Shown here piece by piece: positions 35,568 through 44,634 of a DNA stretch of 64,000 bases. This stretch comes from VAZQ01 sp963702695 (GTDB lineage: Bacteria > Pseudomonadota > Alphaproteobacteria > Rhizobiales > Xanthobacteraceae). Made by a program: the position numbers and the translations under genes. The notes below the pieces were generated by a model. The model saw nothing but the letters and a program-made list of their open reading frames with translations. It was not told the origin of the DNA and made no database searches. The stretch spans positions 1 through 64,000 of the forward strand of contig CAVPDS010000017.1 in the NCBI GenBank assembly GCA_963702695.1. Reading direction: 5' to 3'. Numbering within the stretch: the stretch's first letter is position 1; every line of letters starts with the position of its first letter.

Positions 35568-35672
35568 TCGCGTACCGCGATCTTCCTCAGCCAAACCAGC
35601 GTACCCCGCTCCCGCAAAGGGAGAGGGCAACTGAGACATCGCCGCGGACCTGCGGCGACGCCGGCGGCCGGG

Positions 35673-36689
35673 CTACTGCAGAATCTCGCTGAAGTGCCGT
35701 TTGATCCGCGTGGTTTCGGATTCGATGTAATCGTAGTCCACGGGAATCGTCTTGATGTCCTTCAGCGGCGGGCTTCCCTCAGGACCAGCGAGGTCGATGC
35801 GCGCCGAATAGAGATGCTCCTTGGGAAATAGCTGCTGGATTTCGCTGCTGAGCATGAAATCAGCGAACGCCTTGGCGGCATTAGGATGCGGCGAATTCTT
35901 CACCACCGAGCTTGGCGACGGAATGATGAAGGAACCGTCCTGCGGATAGATCGTCGGAACCGAGAGCCCCTGCTTGCGGATATCGGCGACATAGGACGCA
36001 TCAGCGCCGACCGCGACCAGGCGCTCGCCGCGCTTGATGATGTCGGAGACCTGCTGGTTGCCGGGCACGATCATGATGTCGTTCTTGCGCAGCTTCTCGT
36101 AAAAGTCCCAGCCGTACTTCCGCGACAGCGTGCCGACCACCGCAACCTGCAGCGAGGTAAACGAAGGGTCGGCCATCACCAGCTTGCCCTTGAATTTCGG
36201 ATCAGCGAGATCGCTCCAGGTCTTGGGCAGGTCGGCGGGCGACAGCTTGTCGGCGCGCGCATAAAGCGCCATCACGTTGAGCCGCTGCGCGATGTAAAGA
36301 CCGTTCGGATCCTTCACCTCGTCCGGCACCTTGTCGAAATCCGTCGGCTTGAACGGCACGAACATGTCCTTGCGCGCCATCGCACGCGCTGCCGCCGGCT
36401 CCGAGTGCGTGAGTACATCGGCGAACGCCTTGCCGGCTTGGTTCTCCTGCTGAAACCGTCGCAGGATGTTCGAGCCGCCGGAGCGGAAGAGTTCCACCTC
36501 GATGCCGGTCTTCTGCTGGAACAGACTGGCAACTTTCTGGGCCGTCTCGATCGGCACCGAAGTGTACCAGACGATCTTTCCTTCCCGCTTCGCCGCAGCC
36601 ATGTCGACTGCATCGGCCGCGAATGCCGGCGCAAGACCGGCAGCAAGAAGCAGCGCCACAGCGAATGGACGGCAGAGCGTTTCCATCAT
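35673..36689 (-). CDS. iron-type ABC solute-binding protein (SBP family 1), orphan
   Basis: Periplasmic binding protein of about 338 aa. ATG 36689 after AGGGGA opens a signal peptide ending near APAFAAD. The mature protein begins AAKREGKIVWYTSVPIETAQKVASLFQQKTGIEVELFRSGGSNILRRFQQE, a pattern of FutA/AfuA-type ferric-ion receptors. It also contains LVMADPSFTSLQVAVVGTLSRKYGW and ends KTIPVDYDYIESETTRIKRHFSEILQ. It is close to 37870-38886 in every block, so the two are paralogues. No permease or ATPase is adjacent. Relatives also bind putrescine, thiamine or phosphonates, so iron is only one possibility. Confidence 0.87.
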   Translation of the reverse strand: MMETLCRPFAVALLLAAGLAPAFAADAVDMAAAKREGKIVWYTSVPIETAQKVASLFQQKTGIEVELFRSGGSNILRRFQQENQAGKAFADVLTHSEPAAARAMARKDMFVPFKPTDFDKVPDEVKDPNGLYIAQRLNVMALYARADKLSPADLPKTWSDLADPKFKGKLVMADPSFTSLQVAVVGTLSRKYGWDFYEKLRKNDIMIVPGNQQVSDIIKRGERLVAVGADASYVADIRKQGLSVPTIYPQDGSFIIPSPSSVVKNSPHPNAAKAFADFMLSSEIQQLFPKEHLYSARIDLAGPEGSPPLKDIKTIPVDYDYIESETTRIKRHFSEILQ

Positions 36690-36875
36690 TGTCCCCTGGT
36701 TGGCGGGTCCTTGAGCGTGTCGTAATCTACCTTTCAAGCCACCCCCTCGGCAACGCGGCATGCGCGCACGGCGTGGCGGGCGCTGCGTCGATCAAACGTC
36801 TTGCGCGGGCGCGAAATCAGCTTCAAGAGAAGCCCGCGCCGCCGGCTGTCGCGGGCGGGGAACGCGGAGGGAGCG

Positions 36876-37862
36876 ATGCAGTACCGAACGCTTGGACAGG
36901 ACCTCAGGGTATCGGCGATCGGGCTCGGCTGCTCGGGCATGAGCGCCGATTACGGCGTCCCCGACGACGTCGAATCCATTGCGACGATCCACCGCGCAAT
37001 CGAATTGGGCGTCACGTTGTTCGACACCTCCGACGCCTATGCCGGCGGAGTGAACGAAGAGCTCATCGGCCAGGCGATCAAGGGCGAGCGCGACAAGATT
37101 CTGATTGCGAGCAAGTTCGGGAACATCCGCGGGCCGAACGGCCAGCGCGGCGCCGGCATCAACGGCAAGCCGGAGTACGTCCCGGTCGCCTGCGAGGCAA
37201 GCCTTAAGCGGCTCGGCGTCGATGTCATCGACCTTTACTACGCCCACCGCGTCGATCCCAACACGCCGATCGAAGAAACCGTCGGCGCGATGGCGCGGCT
37301 GATCGAACAGGGCAAGGTGCGCCATCTCGGTCTATGCGAAGCCGGCGCCAATACCATTCGCCGCGCCCACCGCACCCATCCACTTACGGCCATCCAGACT
37401 GAATATTCGCTGTGGAGCCGCGACGTCGAGAGCGAGATCCTGCCGACGGTGCAGGAACTCGGCATCGGCTTCGTCCCGTACAGCCCGCTCGGGCGGGGCT
37501 TCCTCACCGGCTCCTTCAGCAAGCGCGATGATCTCATCCCCGGCGACCGCCGGCACGCGCACCCGCGCTTCCAGGAAGGGAACTTCGAGCGCAACCTCGC
37601 TCTGCTCGAAGCGATCAAGGCGATCGCCCGGCGCAAGAGCTGCACGCTGGCGCAGGTAGCGCTCGCGTGGCTCCTTTCGCGCGGCGATCAGATCATGCCG
37701 ATCCCGGGCACAAAGCGCCGCAAATACCTCGAGCAAAACGTCGCCGCGGTGGACGTCAGCTTGTCGCCTGACGAGATCACCAGCCTCAACGGCGCGTTTC
37801 CGCCGCACGTCGCCGCCGGCACGCGCTATCCGGAGGCGCAGCTCAAGGCGATGGGGATTTGA
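36876..37862 (+). CDS. aldo/keto reductase
   Basis: NADPH-dependent oxidoreductase of 328 aa with the (beta/alpha)8 AKR fold. MQYRTLGQDLRVSAIGLGCSGMS is the typical beginning. The catalytic tetrad is visible as Asp and Tyr in LFDTSDAYAGG, Lys in LIASKFG and His in LYYAHRVD. The cofactor end contains IPGTKRRKYLEQNVAA. ATG 36876 follows GGAGGGAGCG. It lies between two iron-type binding-protein genes on the opposite strand. It resembles general-stress and auxin-type AKRs; the substrate is unknown. Confidence 0.93.
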   Translation: MQYRTLGQDLRVSAIGLGCSGMSADYGVPDDVESIATIHRAIELGVTLFDTSDAYAGGVNEELIGQAIKGERDKILIASKFGNIRGPNGQRGAGINGKPEYVPVACEASLKRLGVDVIDLYYAHRVDPNTPIEETVGAMARLIEQGKVRHLGLCEAGANTIRRAHRTHPLTAIQTEYSLWSRDVESEILPTVQELGIGFVPYSPLGRGFLTGSFSKRDDLIPGDRRHAHPRFQEGNFERNLALLEAIKAIARRKSCTLAQVALAWLLSRGDQIMPIPGTKRRKYLEQNVAAVDVSLSPDEITSLNGAFPPHVAAGTRYPEAQLKAMGI

Positions 37863-37869
37863 GCGGCAC

Positions 37870-38886
37870 CTACTGAAAGATCTCCGCGAACCTCGCTTTG
37901 ATCTGCTTGGTGTTCTTCTCGATGTAATCGTAGTCGATCGGGTACAGCGTCACCTGATCGAGCCCCGGCACGCCGGGCGGCGGCGGCACGTCGAGGCGTG
38001 GCGAGTGGTGACCTTCCTCAGCGAACTTGTGCTGGATCTCCGGGAGCAAGTTGAACTGCGCGAACAGCTTGGCCGCATTCGGGTGCGGCGAGCCCTTGAT
38101 GATCGCGGTCGGTGACGGCACCTGGATCGCGCCGTTCACTGGAATTGTGCTGATCATGTTCGGCGGCAACTGCCCGCCCGTATAGATGCGCGGATCGGAT
38201 GACTCGGCCGCGACCAGGCGCTCGCCGCGCTTGACCATGTCGTAGATTTGTTCGTGGCCTTGCACGATCAGCGTGTCGTTGCGGCGCAGCCCCTCGTAGA
38301 ACGACCAGCCGAGCTTCTGTGAGAGCGTCGCCACCACAACAAGTTGAATCGCGGTAAAGGCGGGATCGGCCATCACCAGGAGCCCCTTGTATTTCGGCGC
38401 GGTGAGGTCGGTCCAGGTTTTGGGCCGATCGGCTTCGGCCACCTTGTCGGTGCGCGTCAACATGCCGACAAGCGTGAGCCGTTGCGCGATGTAGTTGCCG
38501 TCGGGATCCTTGGCGGCGGGAATGACCTTGTCGAAGCCCACCGGCTTGAACGGAACGAACAATCCGCGCCGGGCAAAGTCGTTGGCCGCGGACATGTCCG
38601 ACATCGTGATGACATCGACCGCGATGCGGTGGCCGTCGGCCTCTTGCTGGAACCGGCGCAGGACATTCTGTCCGCCGGTGCGCAGCAGCTCGACTTTGAT
38701 GCCGGTGCGTTTCTGGAACTCGTTCGCTATGTACTGAGCGGCCGCCACCGGAGTCGATGTGTACCAGGTGACAACTCCCTCCCGCTTCGCCATCGCCTCG
38801 TCGACTGCATCGGGGTGGAATTCCTGTGTCTGCGCCGGCCCGGTCCAGAACGCCGCGGTCACCAAGGCTGCCAACATCATCCTCAT
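37870..38886 (-). CDS. iron-type ABC solute-binding protein (SBP family 1), orphan paralogue
   Basis: Periplasmic binding protein of about 338 aa. ATG 38886 after GGGAGG begins a signal MRMMLAALVTAAFWTGPAQTQ. It matches the paralogue at 35673-36689 block by block: VTWYTSTPVAAAQYIANEFQKRTGIKVELLRTGGQNVLRRFQQE, LVMADPAFTAIQLVVVATLSQKLGW, and the end YPIDYDYIEKNTKQIKARFAEIFQ. No transporter membrane genes are near. The pair flanks an aldo/keto reductase and may result from one duplication. Ligand unknown; iron-chelate, polyamine or small organic ligands are possible. Confidence 0.87.
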   Translation of the reverse strand: MRMMLAALVTAAFWTGPAQTQEFHPDAVDEAMAKREGVVTWYTSTPVAAAQYIANEFQKRTGIKVELLRTGGQNVLRRFQQEADGHRIAVDVITMSDMSAANDFARRGLFVPFKPVGFDKVIPAAKDPDGNYIAQRLTLVGMLTRTDKVAEADRPKTWTDLTAPKYKGLLVMADPAFTAIQLVVVATLSQKLGWSFYEGLRRNDTLIVQGHEQIYDMVKRGERLVAAESSDPRIYTGGQLPPNMISTIPVNGAIQVPSPTAIIKGSPHPNAAKLFAQFNLLPEIQHKFAEEGHHSPRLDVPPPPGVPGLDQVTLYPIDYDYIEKNTKQIKARFAEIFQ

Positions 38887-38994
38887 GGGGTCCTCCCGCT
38901 GCCGGTTTGCCGGCATCCGTGCTAGCTGTTATCCCGTGATTGCAGCCCCCGTTCAACTGTGGGCGCCAACTTGCCGCGCACGAGGGATTTCCTG

Positions 38995-39921
38995 ATGGAC
39001 ACGACAACGAAAAGCATCGGCCGCGAACACTGGACCGTGGTCAAGGGGCAGAAGCTGTTCCTGTGGGAGAAGCGCCGCACGGGCGAACCGGCGCGTGGAA
39101 CGATCCTGTTCGTGCACGGTTCCTCGATGGCGGCAACGCCGGGGTTCGATTTGCAAGCGCCCGGAACCAGTTACGTCTCGGCAATGGACTTCTTCGCGGC
39201 GCAGGGGTTCGACACCTGGACGGTCGATCATCGCGGCTACGGGCGCTCCTATAAGGAGGCCGACGTGCTCGCGACCATCGCCGACGGCGCTGACGATCTC
39301 GATGCAGCCAGCCATTACATCATGAGCAAGAACAATACCGGACCACTCCTGGTCTATGGTATCTCCTCCGGCGCGCTGCGCGCGGCGCTGTTCGCCGAGC
39401 GACACCCGGAGCGGGTGAAGCGGCTGGCACTCGATGCGTTCGTGTGGACGGGCAAGGACAGCCCCACGCTTGCGGAGCGGAGCAGGAAGCTCGCGCAGTG
39501 GCGCGCGAGCCCGCGACGCCCGATCAGCCGCGAATTTATTCACAGCATTCACACCCGCGACAAGGTCTACACCGTCCACCCCGCGCTGGTTGAGCCGTAC
39601 ATGGAAGCAGTGCTGGCGCTCGACGACAGCGTGCCGAACGGCACCTATATCGATATGTGCGCTAACCTGCCGGTGAACGATCCGGCCAAGATCACCTGCC
39701 CGACCATCGTCATGCGCGGCCAATTCGACGGCATCGCGAGCTTCGACGACCTGATCGAGTTCTTCAAGCGGCTGCCGAATGCCGACAAGGAATTCGTGGT
39801 AATCCCCGACATCGCGCACGGCTCGTTCACGCAGATGAACTACATGCGGGCCTATCACGTGCTGCTGTCGTTCTTCACGCGGCCGGAGCCAATCCACCGC
39901 GAAGCGGCGTCGCAGCATTAA
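38995..39921 (+). CDS. alpha/beta hydrolase
   Basis: Alpha/beta-hydrolase-fold enzyme of about 308 aa, no signal peptide. ATG 38995 (MDTTTKSIGREHW) has GAGGG about 9 bases upstream. LFVHGSSMAATPGFD is the oxyanion region, DHRGYGRS follows, the nucleophile elbow is YGISSGALR, the acid lies in RGQFDGIAS, and the His is in PDIAHGSF. Substrate unknown. It is divergent from the binding-protein gene at 37870-38886 and convergent with the VOC gene at 39949-40758. Confidence 0.88.
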   Translation: MDTTTKSIGREHWTVVKGQKLFLWEKRRTGEPARGTILFVHGSSMAATPGFDLQAPGTSYVSAMDFFAAQGFDTWTVDHRGYGRSYKEADVLATIADGADDLDAASHYIMSKNNTGPLLVYGISSGALRAALFAERHPERVKRLALDAFVWTGKDSPTLAERSRKLAQWRASPRRPISREFIHSIHTRDKVYTVHPALVEPYMEAVLALDDSVPNGTYIDMCANLPVNDPAKITCPTIVMRGQFDGIASFDDLIEFFKRLPNADKEFVVIPDIAHGSFTQMNYMRAYHVLLSFFTRPEPIHREAASQH

Positions 39922-39948
39922 GGAACGACAATTCAACGAGACGTCGCC

Positions 39949-40758
39949 TTACTGATCTTCGGCGACGTCGATCAGCGTCCCGTCGGGATCGGCGAGCTGA
40001 AACGTTCCGAACGGGCATTTGCGCAGCAGCGCGAGCCGCGCCTCGCCCTCGGAATCGAAATCGATCGGCTTCGGCGCGAGGTTGATGTTGGTCTTCGCCA
40101 CCATCTCGAGGTTCTTCTTGAACTTGTCGAGGCTCTGCACGCGGAAGCCGATGTGGTCCATGGCCGGTTGCTCGATGCCGGCGCCGTTGAACGACGAAAT
40201 CTTCCACGGCAGGATCGACATGGTGACGCGCCCGTCGGTGAAGTGGCGGCTGCCTTCCTCACCCTGCACGTTGCGCGCCTCGAGCTCGAACACGTCGGCA
40301 TAGAAATCCGCCACCCGTTGCGCCTCGCGCACGCGCAGAGCGAAATGGCTGATCGTGTTGTCCTGCTTCCATCCGCCCTTAGCGTAGACCTCGGCGCGGT
40401 TTTCGTGACCCTGCTGCGAGAGATCGAAATAATTGCCGGCAGGATCGTGCATGCTGTAGCTCGCGAACGGCCGGTTGCCGGGACGCTTCACGATCTCGAT
40501 GTCCGGGTATTTCTTCGCCACCTTCTCGCGCACCTTGTCCATGTCCTCGACCTCGATCCCGAAATGGTCAAGCCCGGCCTTGCGCCCGCCGCGGCGCGGG
40601 ATCAGCGTCATGCCGACATAGCCATCACCCACCGAGATCGCGCCGATCTCGCGGGCGGTGTCGCCCGAAACCTTCATGCCGAACACCGCGCGGTAGAACA
40701 TGCCAAGCACGGTGTAATTGTCGGTGGTGATCGCGAGGTGATTGAGTTTGCCGAACAT
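39949..40758 (-). CDS. two-domain VOC (glyoxalase/extradiol dioxygenase superfamily) protein
   Basis: Protein of 269 aa with two vicinal-oxygen-chelate domains, about residues 4-118 and 134-266. Domain starts are LNHLAITTDNYTVLGMFYRAVFGMKVSG and ISHFALRVREAQRVADFYADVFELEARN; pairing strands contain LDHFGIEVED and MDHIGFRVQS. The His residues at these positions fit metal ligands, and DPAGNYFDL and DPDGTLIDV are the usual strand-8 motifs. It could be a dioxygenase, a lyase or a binding protein. It ends a run of nine minus-strand genes and is 50 bases after a Bug receptor gene. Confidence 0.85.
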   Translation of the reverse strand: MFGKLNHLAITTDNYTVLGMFYRAVFGMKVSGDTAREIGAISVGDGYVGMTLIPRRGGRKAGLDHFGIEVEDMDKVREKVAKKYPDIEIVKRPGNRPFASYSMHDPAGNYFDLSQQGHENRAEVYAKGGWKQDNTISHFALRVREAQRVADFYADVFELEARNVQGEEGSRHFTDGRVTMSILPWKISSFNGAGIEQPAMDHIGFRVQSLDKFKKNLEMVAKTNINLAPKPIDFDSEGEARLALLRKCPFGTFQLADPDGTLIDVAEDQ

Positions 40759-40808
40759 CGTTGACGTCTCCCTGTCCCGACCGTGTGTACCGCCGCGGCC
40801 GCACCCGG

Positions 40809-41858
40809 TCAGTTCTGATAATATCGATCGAGCGCGATTTCCTTGACTTCGGCTAATCCCTTCTCATCGAGCGTGGTCATCGCCCGCTCAACCGACGCTC
40901 TCACCTCATCGGCGCTCGCATAACTCGCAGCAAGATTGTATTTCTTCACCTCGGCAACAAAGGCCGGATCGCGGATGATCTCCCCGATGCTTTTGCGCAG
41001 CAGCTCGATCCGATCCGGCGGCGTACCCGGCGTCACCAGGATCACTCGCCCGAGCCCGGAAATTCCCGCCCGCCAGTCGATCAGCCGCGCCTCCTCGGGC
41101 ACGAGCTTGCTCGCCTCGAACACAGTCGGTACTTCGGGGAATTTCTCCGACCGTTTGCGCGCGAGCGTCGTGACGATGCGCATGCCCGAACTCGGCCCGT
41201 AGAGCGCCGCCGCCTCGTCGGAGATCACGCGCCCATCGACCTCACCGCGCTCGATCGCGATGTTCATGTCGCCGGTGCCCTTGTAGCCCACGATGATTTT
41301 GCATTTGATGCCGAGCGCGTGGCACATGATGGCGGAGAAATCCGAGTTGTTGTCGGCCTTGCCGGAGCCCGCCCAAATCGCCGCTCGACTGGACTTCTGC
41401 ATGTCGGCGAGGGAACGGTAAGGCGACGGCGGCCCGACCACGGCGACTTTGTCCTCGCCCGACACCCGCGCCAGCCATACCTGCTTGCGCACGTCGTAGT
41501 TCACGCCCGGCAGGCCATAGAGCTGCGCCGTCACGAGAGCTTCGCCGCCCGTGAGCAGGATCGTCAGACCGTCCGGAGCCGCGTTAAGCATCCGGTTCAT
41601 CGCGATCATGCCGCCGGCGGCGGCCTCGTTCGTCGGCAATACCTTGACGCCGAGTTTGCGCTCCAGGAACGTTCCTACCGTCCGCGTGTAAGTGTCATAG
41701 CCACCGCCCGGGCTACCCATTGTGTAGAAGCGGACCTGCTTGCCGCGGTAGAACGCGAGCACATCGTCGCCTGCCGAAAGCGCGGCGGTCGAATGGGCGC
41801 AGCACATCGCAATTGCGGCGACACAGCCCGTGATTGGAAGCGTCCTGGACATCGACAT
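40809..41858 (-). CDS. Bug/TctC-family receptor, divergent member
   Basis: Periplasmic receptor of about 349 aa. ATG 41858 (MSMSRTLPITG) begins a signal peptide ending near STAALSAG. The Bug motifs are present but less standard: VLAFYRGKQVRFYTMGSPGGGYDTYTRTVGTFLERKLGVKVLPTNEAAAGG, and later RVILVTPGTPPDRIELLRKSIGEIIRDPAFVAEVKKYNL. Bug proteins bind carboxylates with a conserved water-mediated pocket; the ligand here is unknown. It lies between the small cupin gene and the VOC gene, with no TctAB genes nearby. Confidence 0.86.
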   Translation of the reverse strand: MSMSRTLPITGCVAAIAMCCAHSTAALSAGDDVLAFYRGKQVRFYTMGSPGGGYDTYTRTVGTFLERKLGVKVLPTNEAAAGGMIAMNRMLNAAPDGLTILLTGGEALVTAQLYGLPGVNYDVRKQVWLARVSGEDKVAVVGPPSPYRSLADMQKSSRAAIWAGSGKADNNSDFSAIMCHALGIKCKIIVGYKGTGDMNIAIERGEVDGRVISDEAAALYGPSSGMRIVTTLARKRSEKFPEVPTVFEASKLVPEEARLIDWRAGISGLGRVILVTPGTPPDRIELLRKSIGEIIRDPAFVAEVKKYNLAASYASADEVRASVERAMTTLDEKGLAEVKEIALDRYYQN

Positions 41859-42048
41859 GTTCGGCGCCCTTCGCTGTCGGTTCACTGCTTGGACGGATTG
41901 AACAACTTCTAAATGCGACCGACGACTTGCTTCGGTGTCGCATAGACGCGTCCAATCACGTGCATGCGCGTCCTTGCCGCTGCATTCGCAATCCAAGCCC
42001 GCCCCGGATTGAGGCCATCCGTGTCGGACCGAACCATATCGCCGAAAC

Positions 42049-42465
42049 TTACGCCGGCCTATCTTCTGCAGCCTCGCGCTTGTGCACCTTGGGACCGCCA
42101 GTCTTGCGGATGTCCTTGCGGGTGACGTAGTCGATGATCATCACATTGTCCTGATTGCCTGAACGGTGGCCCATCAGGATCATGTGGCCTCGGCCGGTGT
42201 TCTCGAGCTGATAGAACGACCCGCCGGTGATCAGCGCCGCCATGCCGGGCGTGAGCACGGCCGAGCCGCCGTCCGGAAAGCGCATCGTGCACTCGCCTTC
42301 GAAACAGGTGAAGACCTGGTCCTCGTTGTGGCAGTGCAACTCATCATGGTCGCCGGGGTTGGGATAATAATGCACCCACGCGTGCAGCTTGCGGGTGTTC
42401 ATCACCACCGTGCGCTTCTTCTCCTTGAGCGCGATTTCCTTCGGATTGATGATCTCAATTCCCAT
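42049..42465 (-). CDS. small single-domain cupin protein
   Basis: Protein of about 138 aa with one cupin barrel. ATG 42465 (MGIEIINPKEI) has GGAG about 8 bases upstream; a longer in-frame start at 42531 adds a basic stretch with no ribosome site. The metal-binding region is HYYPNPGDHDELHCHNEDQVFTCFEGECTMRF, with His-x-His and Glu spaced as in cupin motif 1, and GGSFYQLENTGRGHMILMG near motif 2. Function is unknown; such cupins act as dioxygenases, isomerases or ligand sensors. It lies between two Bug receptor genes. Confidence 0.85.
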   Translation of the reverse strand: MGIEIINPKEIALKEKKRTVVMNTRKLHAWVHYYPNPGDHDELHCHNEDQVFTCFEGECTMRFPDGGSAVLTPGMAALITGGSFYQLENTGRGHMILMGHRSGNQDNVMIIDYVTRKDIRKTGGPKVHKREAAEDRPA

Positions 42466-42555
42466 GACCGGTCTCCGCGTGATCCTTCGATGAAACTGCC
42501 GTCGCTCGATGTACATGTTGGCATAGCGCACGCAGGCTGAACACCCAGCCGTACC

Positions 42556-43572
42556 CTACCGTCCGCCTGCTGCCTTGCGGAACTCCGCGCCGGCGCGCTC
42601 GATCAGCGGGCGTGGGCTGCCATAGGCTTTGGCCAGCAGGTTGGCGACGTCCTCGCCGCTGTTGGCCGCGATATCGGCCTTCATGTTCTGCGCATCCTGC
42701 CGGAATGCTGGGTCGCGGACCATCGCCGCGAACGCCTGGCGCAAGGTGGCGACGACCTCCGGCGGCGTCCCAGGCGGTGCGGCAAACGGCCGGCCGTTCT
42801 CCTGCCGCATCAGCAGCAACTCGAACACCTTGCGGCCTTCGTCGTCCTTCACCAGATCGAGGGCAGCGGGTACGTCGGGCAGGTCGGCGGACTTGGTCAC
42901 GCCGATCTGGATCACGATCCGGGCCTTTTTGTCGCGCAGCCAATCGGGCTTCGTTGCGCGCAGCGCGTTGAGCTCCCAGCCGACCATGCCTTCTACTTCG
43001 CCCCGCTCCATGGCGAGCGCGACCTCGCCGGTGCCGGTGTAGCCGGCAACGACCTTGAACTTGGTTCCCGCCAGGCGATTGAGCAGGTTCGGCATGACCT
43101 CGGTCGATGAATCACCCCCGCCGGAAGAGCCGACCAGGATCGGGCCCTTGAACAGATCGTCGGTCATCCGAACCGGCGTCGTGTGCCAGAACAGGCCGAT
43201 GTTCACCAGCCGATTGAGGCTGATGAGCCAGTTGAGTTTGGTCGTATCGAACTTCGCCAGCGTGTTGCCGAACAGCGGCTCGAACGGCGTGCCGCCCTGG
43301 AACAGGGCAATCACGCTGCCGTCCTTCGGCGCGACGTTGTAGAGATAATTCGCGAGCACAACGCCACCCGCGCCCGCCATGTTCTTGGGAATTACCGCCG
43401 GATTTCCGGGCAGGAAGCGTCCGAGATGGCGGGCCGCAAGCCGGCCATAGGTGTCATAGCCGCCGCCGATCCCAGACGGGATCAAGAGCGAGACCGTGGT
43501 CGGTTTGAATTGCGCGGCCGCGCCGGTCGCGGCAAGGCACAGCGCCGCGAGCGCGACCAGGGCGGCGCGCAT
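42556..43572 (-). CDS. Bug/TctC-family tripartite tricarboxylate transporter receptor
   Basis: Periplasmic receptor of about 338 aa. The start MRAALVALAALCLAATGAAAQ is a complete signal peptide at ATG 43572; a GTG at 43608 overlapping the upstream gene is possible and would lengthen it. Diagnostic motifs are LLIPSGIGGGYDTYGRLAARHLGRFLPGNPAVIPKNMAGAGGVVLANYLYNVAPKDGSVIA and RPFAAPPGTPPEVVATLRQAFAAMVRDPAFRQDA. It is closely similar in design to 23827-24897 and 44635-45681. The NMT1-type receptor gene upstream ends at 43596, so the two genes are nearly joined. Confidence 0.9.
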   Translation of the reverse strand: MRAALVALAALCLAATGAAAQFKPTTVSLLIPSGIGGGYDTYGRLAARHLGRFLPGNPAVIPKNMAGAGGVVLANYLYNVAPKDGSVIALFQGGTPFEPLFGNTLAKFDTTKLNWLISLNRLVNIGLFWHTTPVRMTDDLFKGPILVGSSGGGDSSTEVMPNLLNRLAGTKFKVVAGYTGTGEVALAMERGEVEGMVGWELNALRATKPDWLRDKKARIVIQIGVTKSADLPDVPAALDLVKDDEGRKVFELLLMRQENGRPFAAPPGTPPEVVATLRQAFAAMVRDPAFRQDAQNMKADIAANSGEDVANLLAKAYGSPRPLIERAGAEFRKAAGGR

Positions 43573-43595
43573 CGTGCAACGCTGCCGAAAGCAGA

Positions 43596-44594
43596 TCACG
43601 TGACCCACTGATCGAAGGTACGGATGAAGCGGTCGTCAAGGACCTTCGAATCCGGCCAGGCCTCGGTAACGGTGCCGCCGAGCTTCTGGATCGACCAGAA
43701 CACGTCCATGTTGGCGTCCGGCAACGTGCCACGCTCGTTATAGGCGGGCATTACTTCTTCGTAGGCGCGTTCCGCATAAGGCTTCGACCACTTGAGCCGG
43801 TCGACCATGATGCCGACAGTCATCGGCTTGTCGGCGCGCATCATCCGGAGAGCCGTGACGTGCGCGCGCAGGAATGCCCGCAGCGTGTTCGGATTCTCGT
43901 CCATGAACTTGGACCGGGTCACGAATACGTGCTTCGGCCATTGCGGCGCGATGTCGGTTTGGACCCCAAGCTGGTGGAAGCCCGCCTCCGCCGCCATCCA
44001 TTTGAACGGCGGCGAAAGGATCGCGAGCCCAAGGCGGCCCGCGCGCAGCGCCTGCATGGCGCTTGTCGTCGCACCGACCTGCACGATCTGCACGTCCTTC
44101 TCCGGCTGGAGACCATTCTTGCGCAGGATATAACGGGTGAGCTGGTCGGTCAGCGAGCCGTAGGTCGAGACGCCCGCTGTCAGCCCTTTGAGGTCGGCCC
44201 AGGTTTTGACCTGCGGCTGCGTGTACCAGGCGAAATCGGACATATAGAAGCCGGCGTAGAACGCCTTCATCGGCTGTCCGGCATTGATGAGATTGATCAA
44301 GCCGTCGAGCGACTGCATTGAGAAATCGATTGAATTGCCGGCGAGCGCCTGGCTCACCTCGGCGTCGCCGCGGAAGCTCGTGAGCTCGATATCGAGCCCC
44401 TGCGCCTTCCAGGTCCGCTTGGCCGCGACATAGACGTTGGTGAAGCTCGCGGCATCGAGCGAGAGACCCATGGTCAGACGCGGTTTCTCGATCGCGCCGG
44501 CTGGCGCAGCGAACGCCCGCGGCGCAAGACCCGCGCCGAGCGCGCCGGCGCCGGCCTGCACGAAGGCGCGGCGGGTGAAAACTTGCGAAGTCAT
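43596..44594 (-). CDS. ABC-type substrate-binding protein, NMT1/SsuA type, orphan
   Basis: Periplasmic receptor of about 332 aa. ATG 44594 after GGGAGA gives MTSQVFTRRAFVQAGAGALGAG, a twin-arginine signal ending near AFAAPAG. The mature protein starts KPRLTMGLSLDAASFTNVYVAAKRTWKAQGLDIELTSFRGDAEV and contains WADLKGLTAGVSTYGSLTDQLTRYIL, typical of the NMT1/NitT class. No permease or ATPase gene is adjacent. It lies between two Bug receptor genes on the same strand. Confidence 0.87.
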   Translation of the reverse strand: MTSQVFTRRAFVQAGAGALGAGLAPRAFAAPAGAIEKPRLTMGLSLDAASFTNVYVAAKRTWKAQGLDIELTSFRGDAEVSQALAGNSIDFSMQSLDGLINLINAGQPMKAFYAGFYMSDFAWYTQPQVKTWADLKGLTAGVSTYGSLTDQLTRYILRKNGLQPEKDVQIVQVGATTSAMQALRAGRLGLAILSPPFKWMAAEAGFHQLGVQTDIAPQWPKHVFVTRSKFMDENPNTLRAFLRAHVTALRMMRADKPMTVGIMVDRLKWSKPYAERAYEEVMPAYNERGTLPDANMDVFWSIQKLGGTVTEAWPDSKVLDDRFIRTFDQWVT

Positions 44595-44634
44595 GTCGCT
44601 CTCCCGGTGCGGCCTGGAGCCAAGGCCACCGCGG

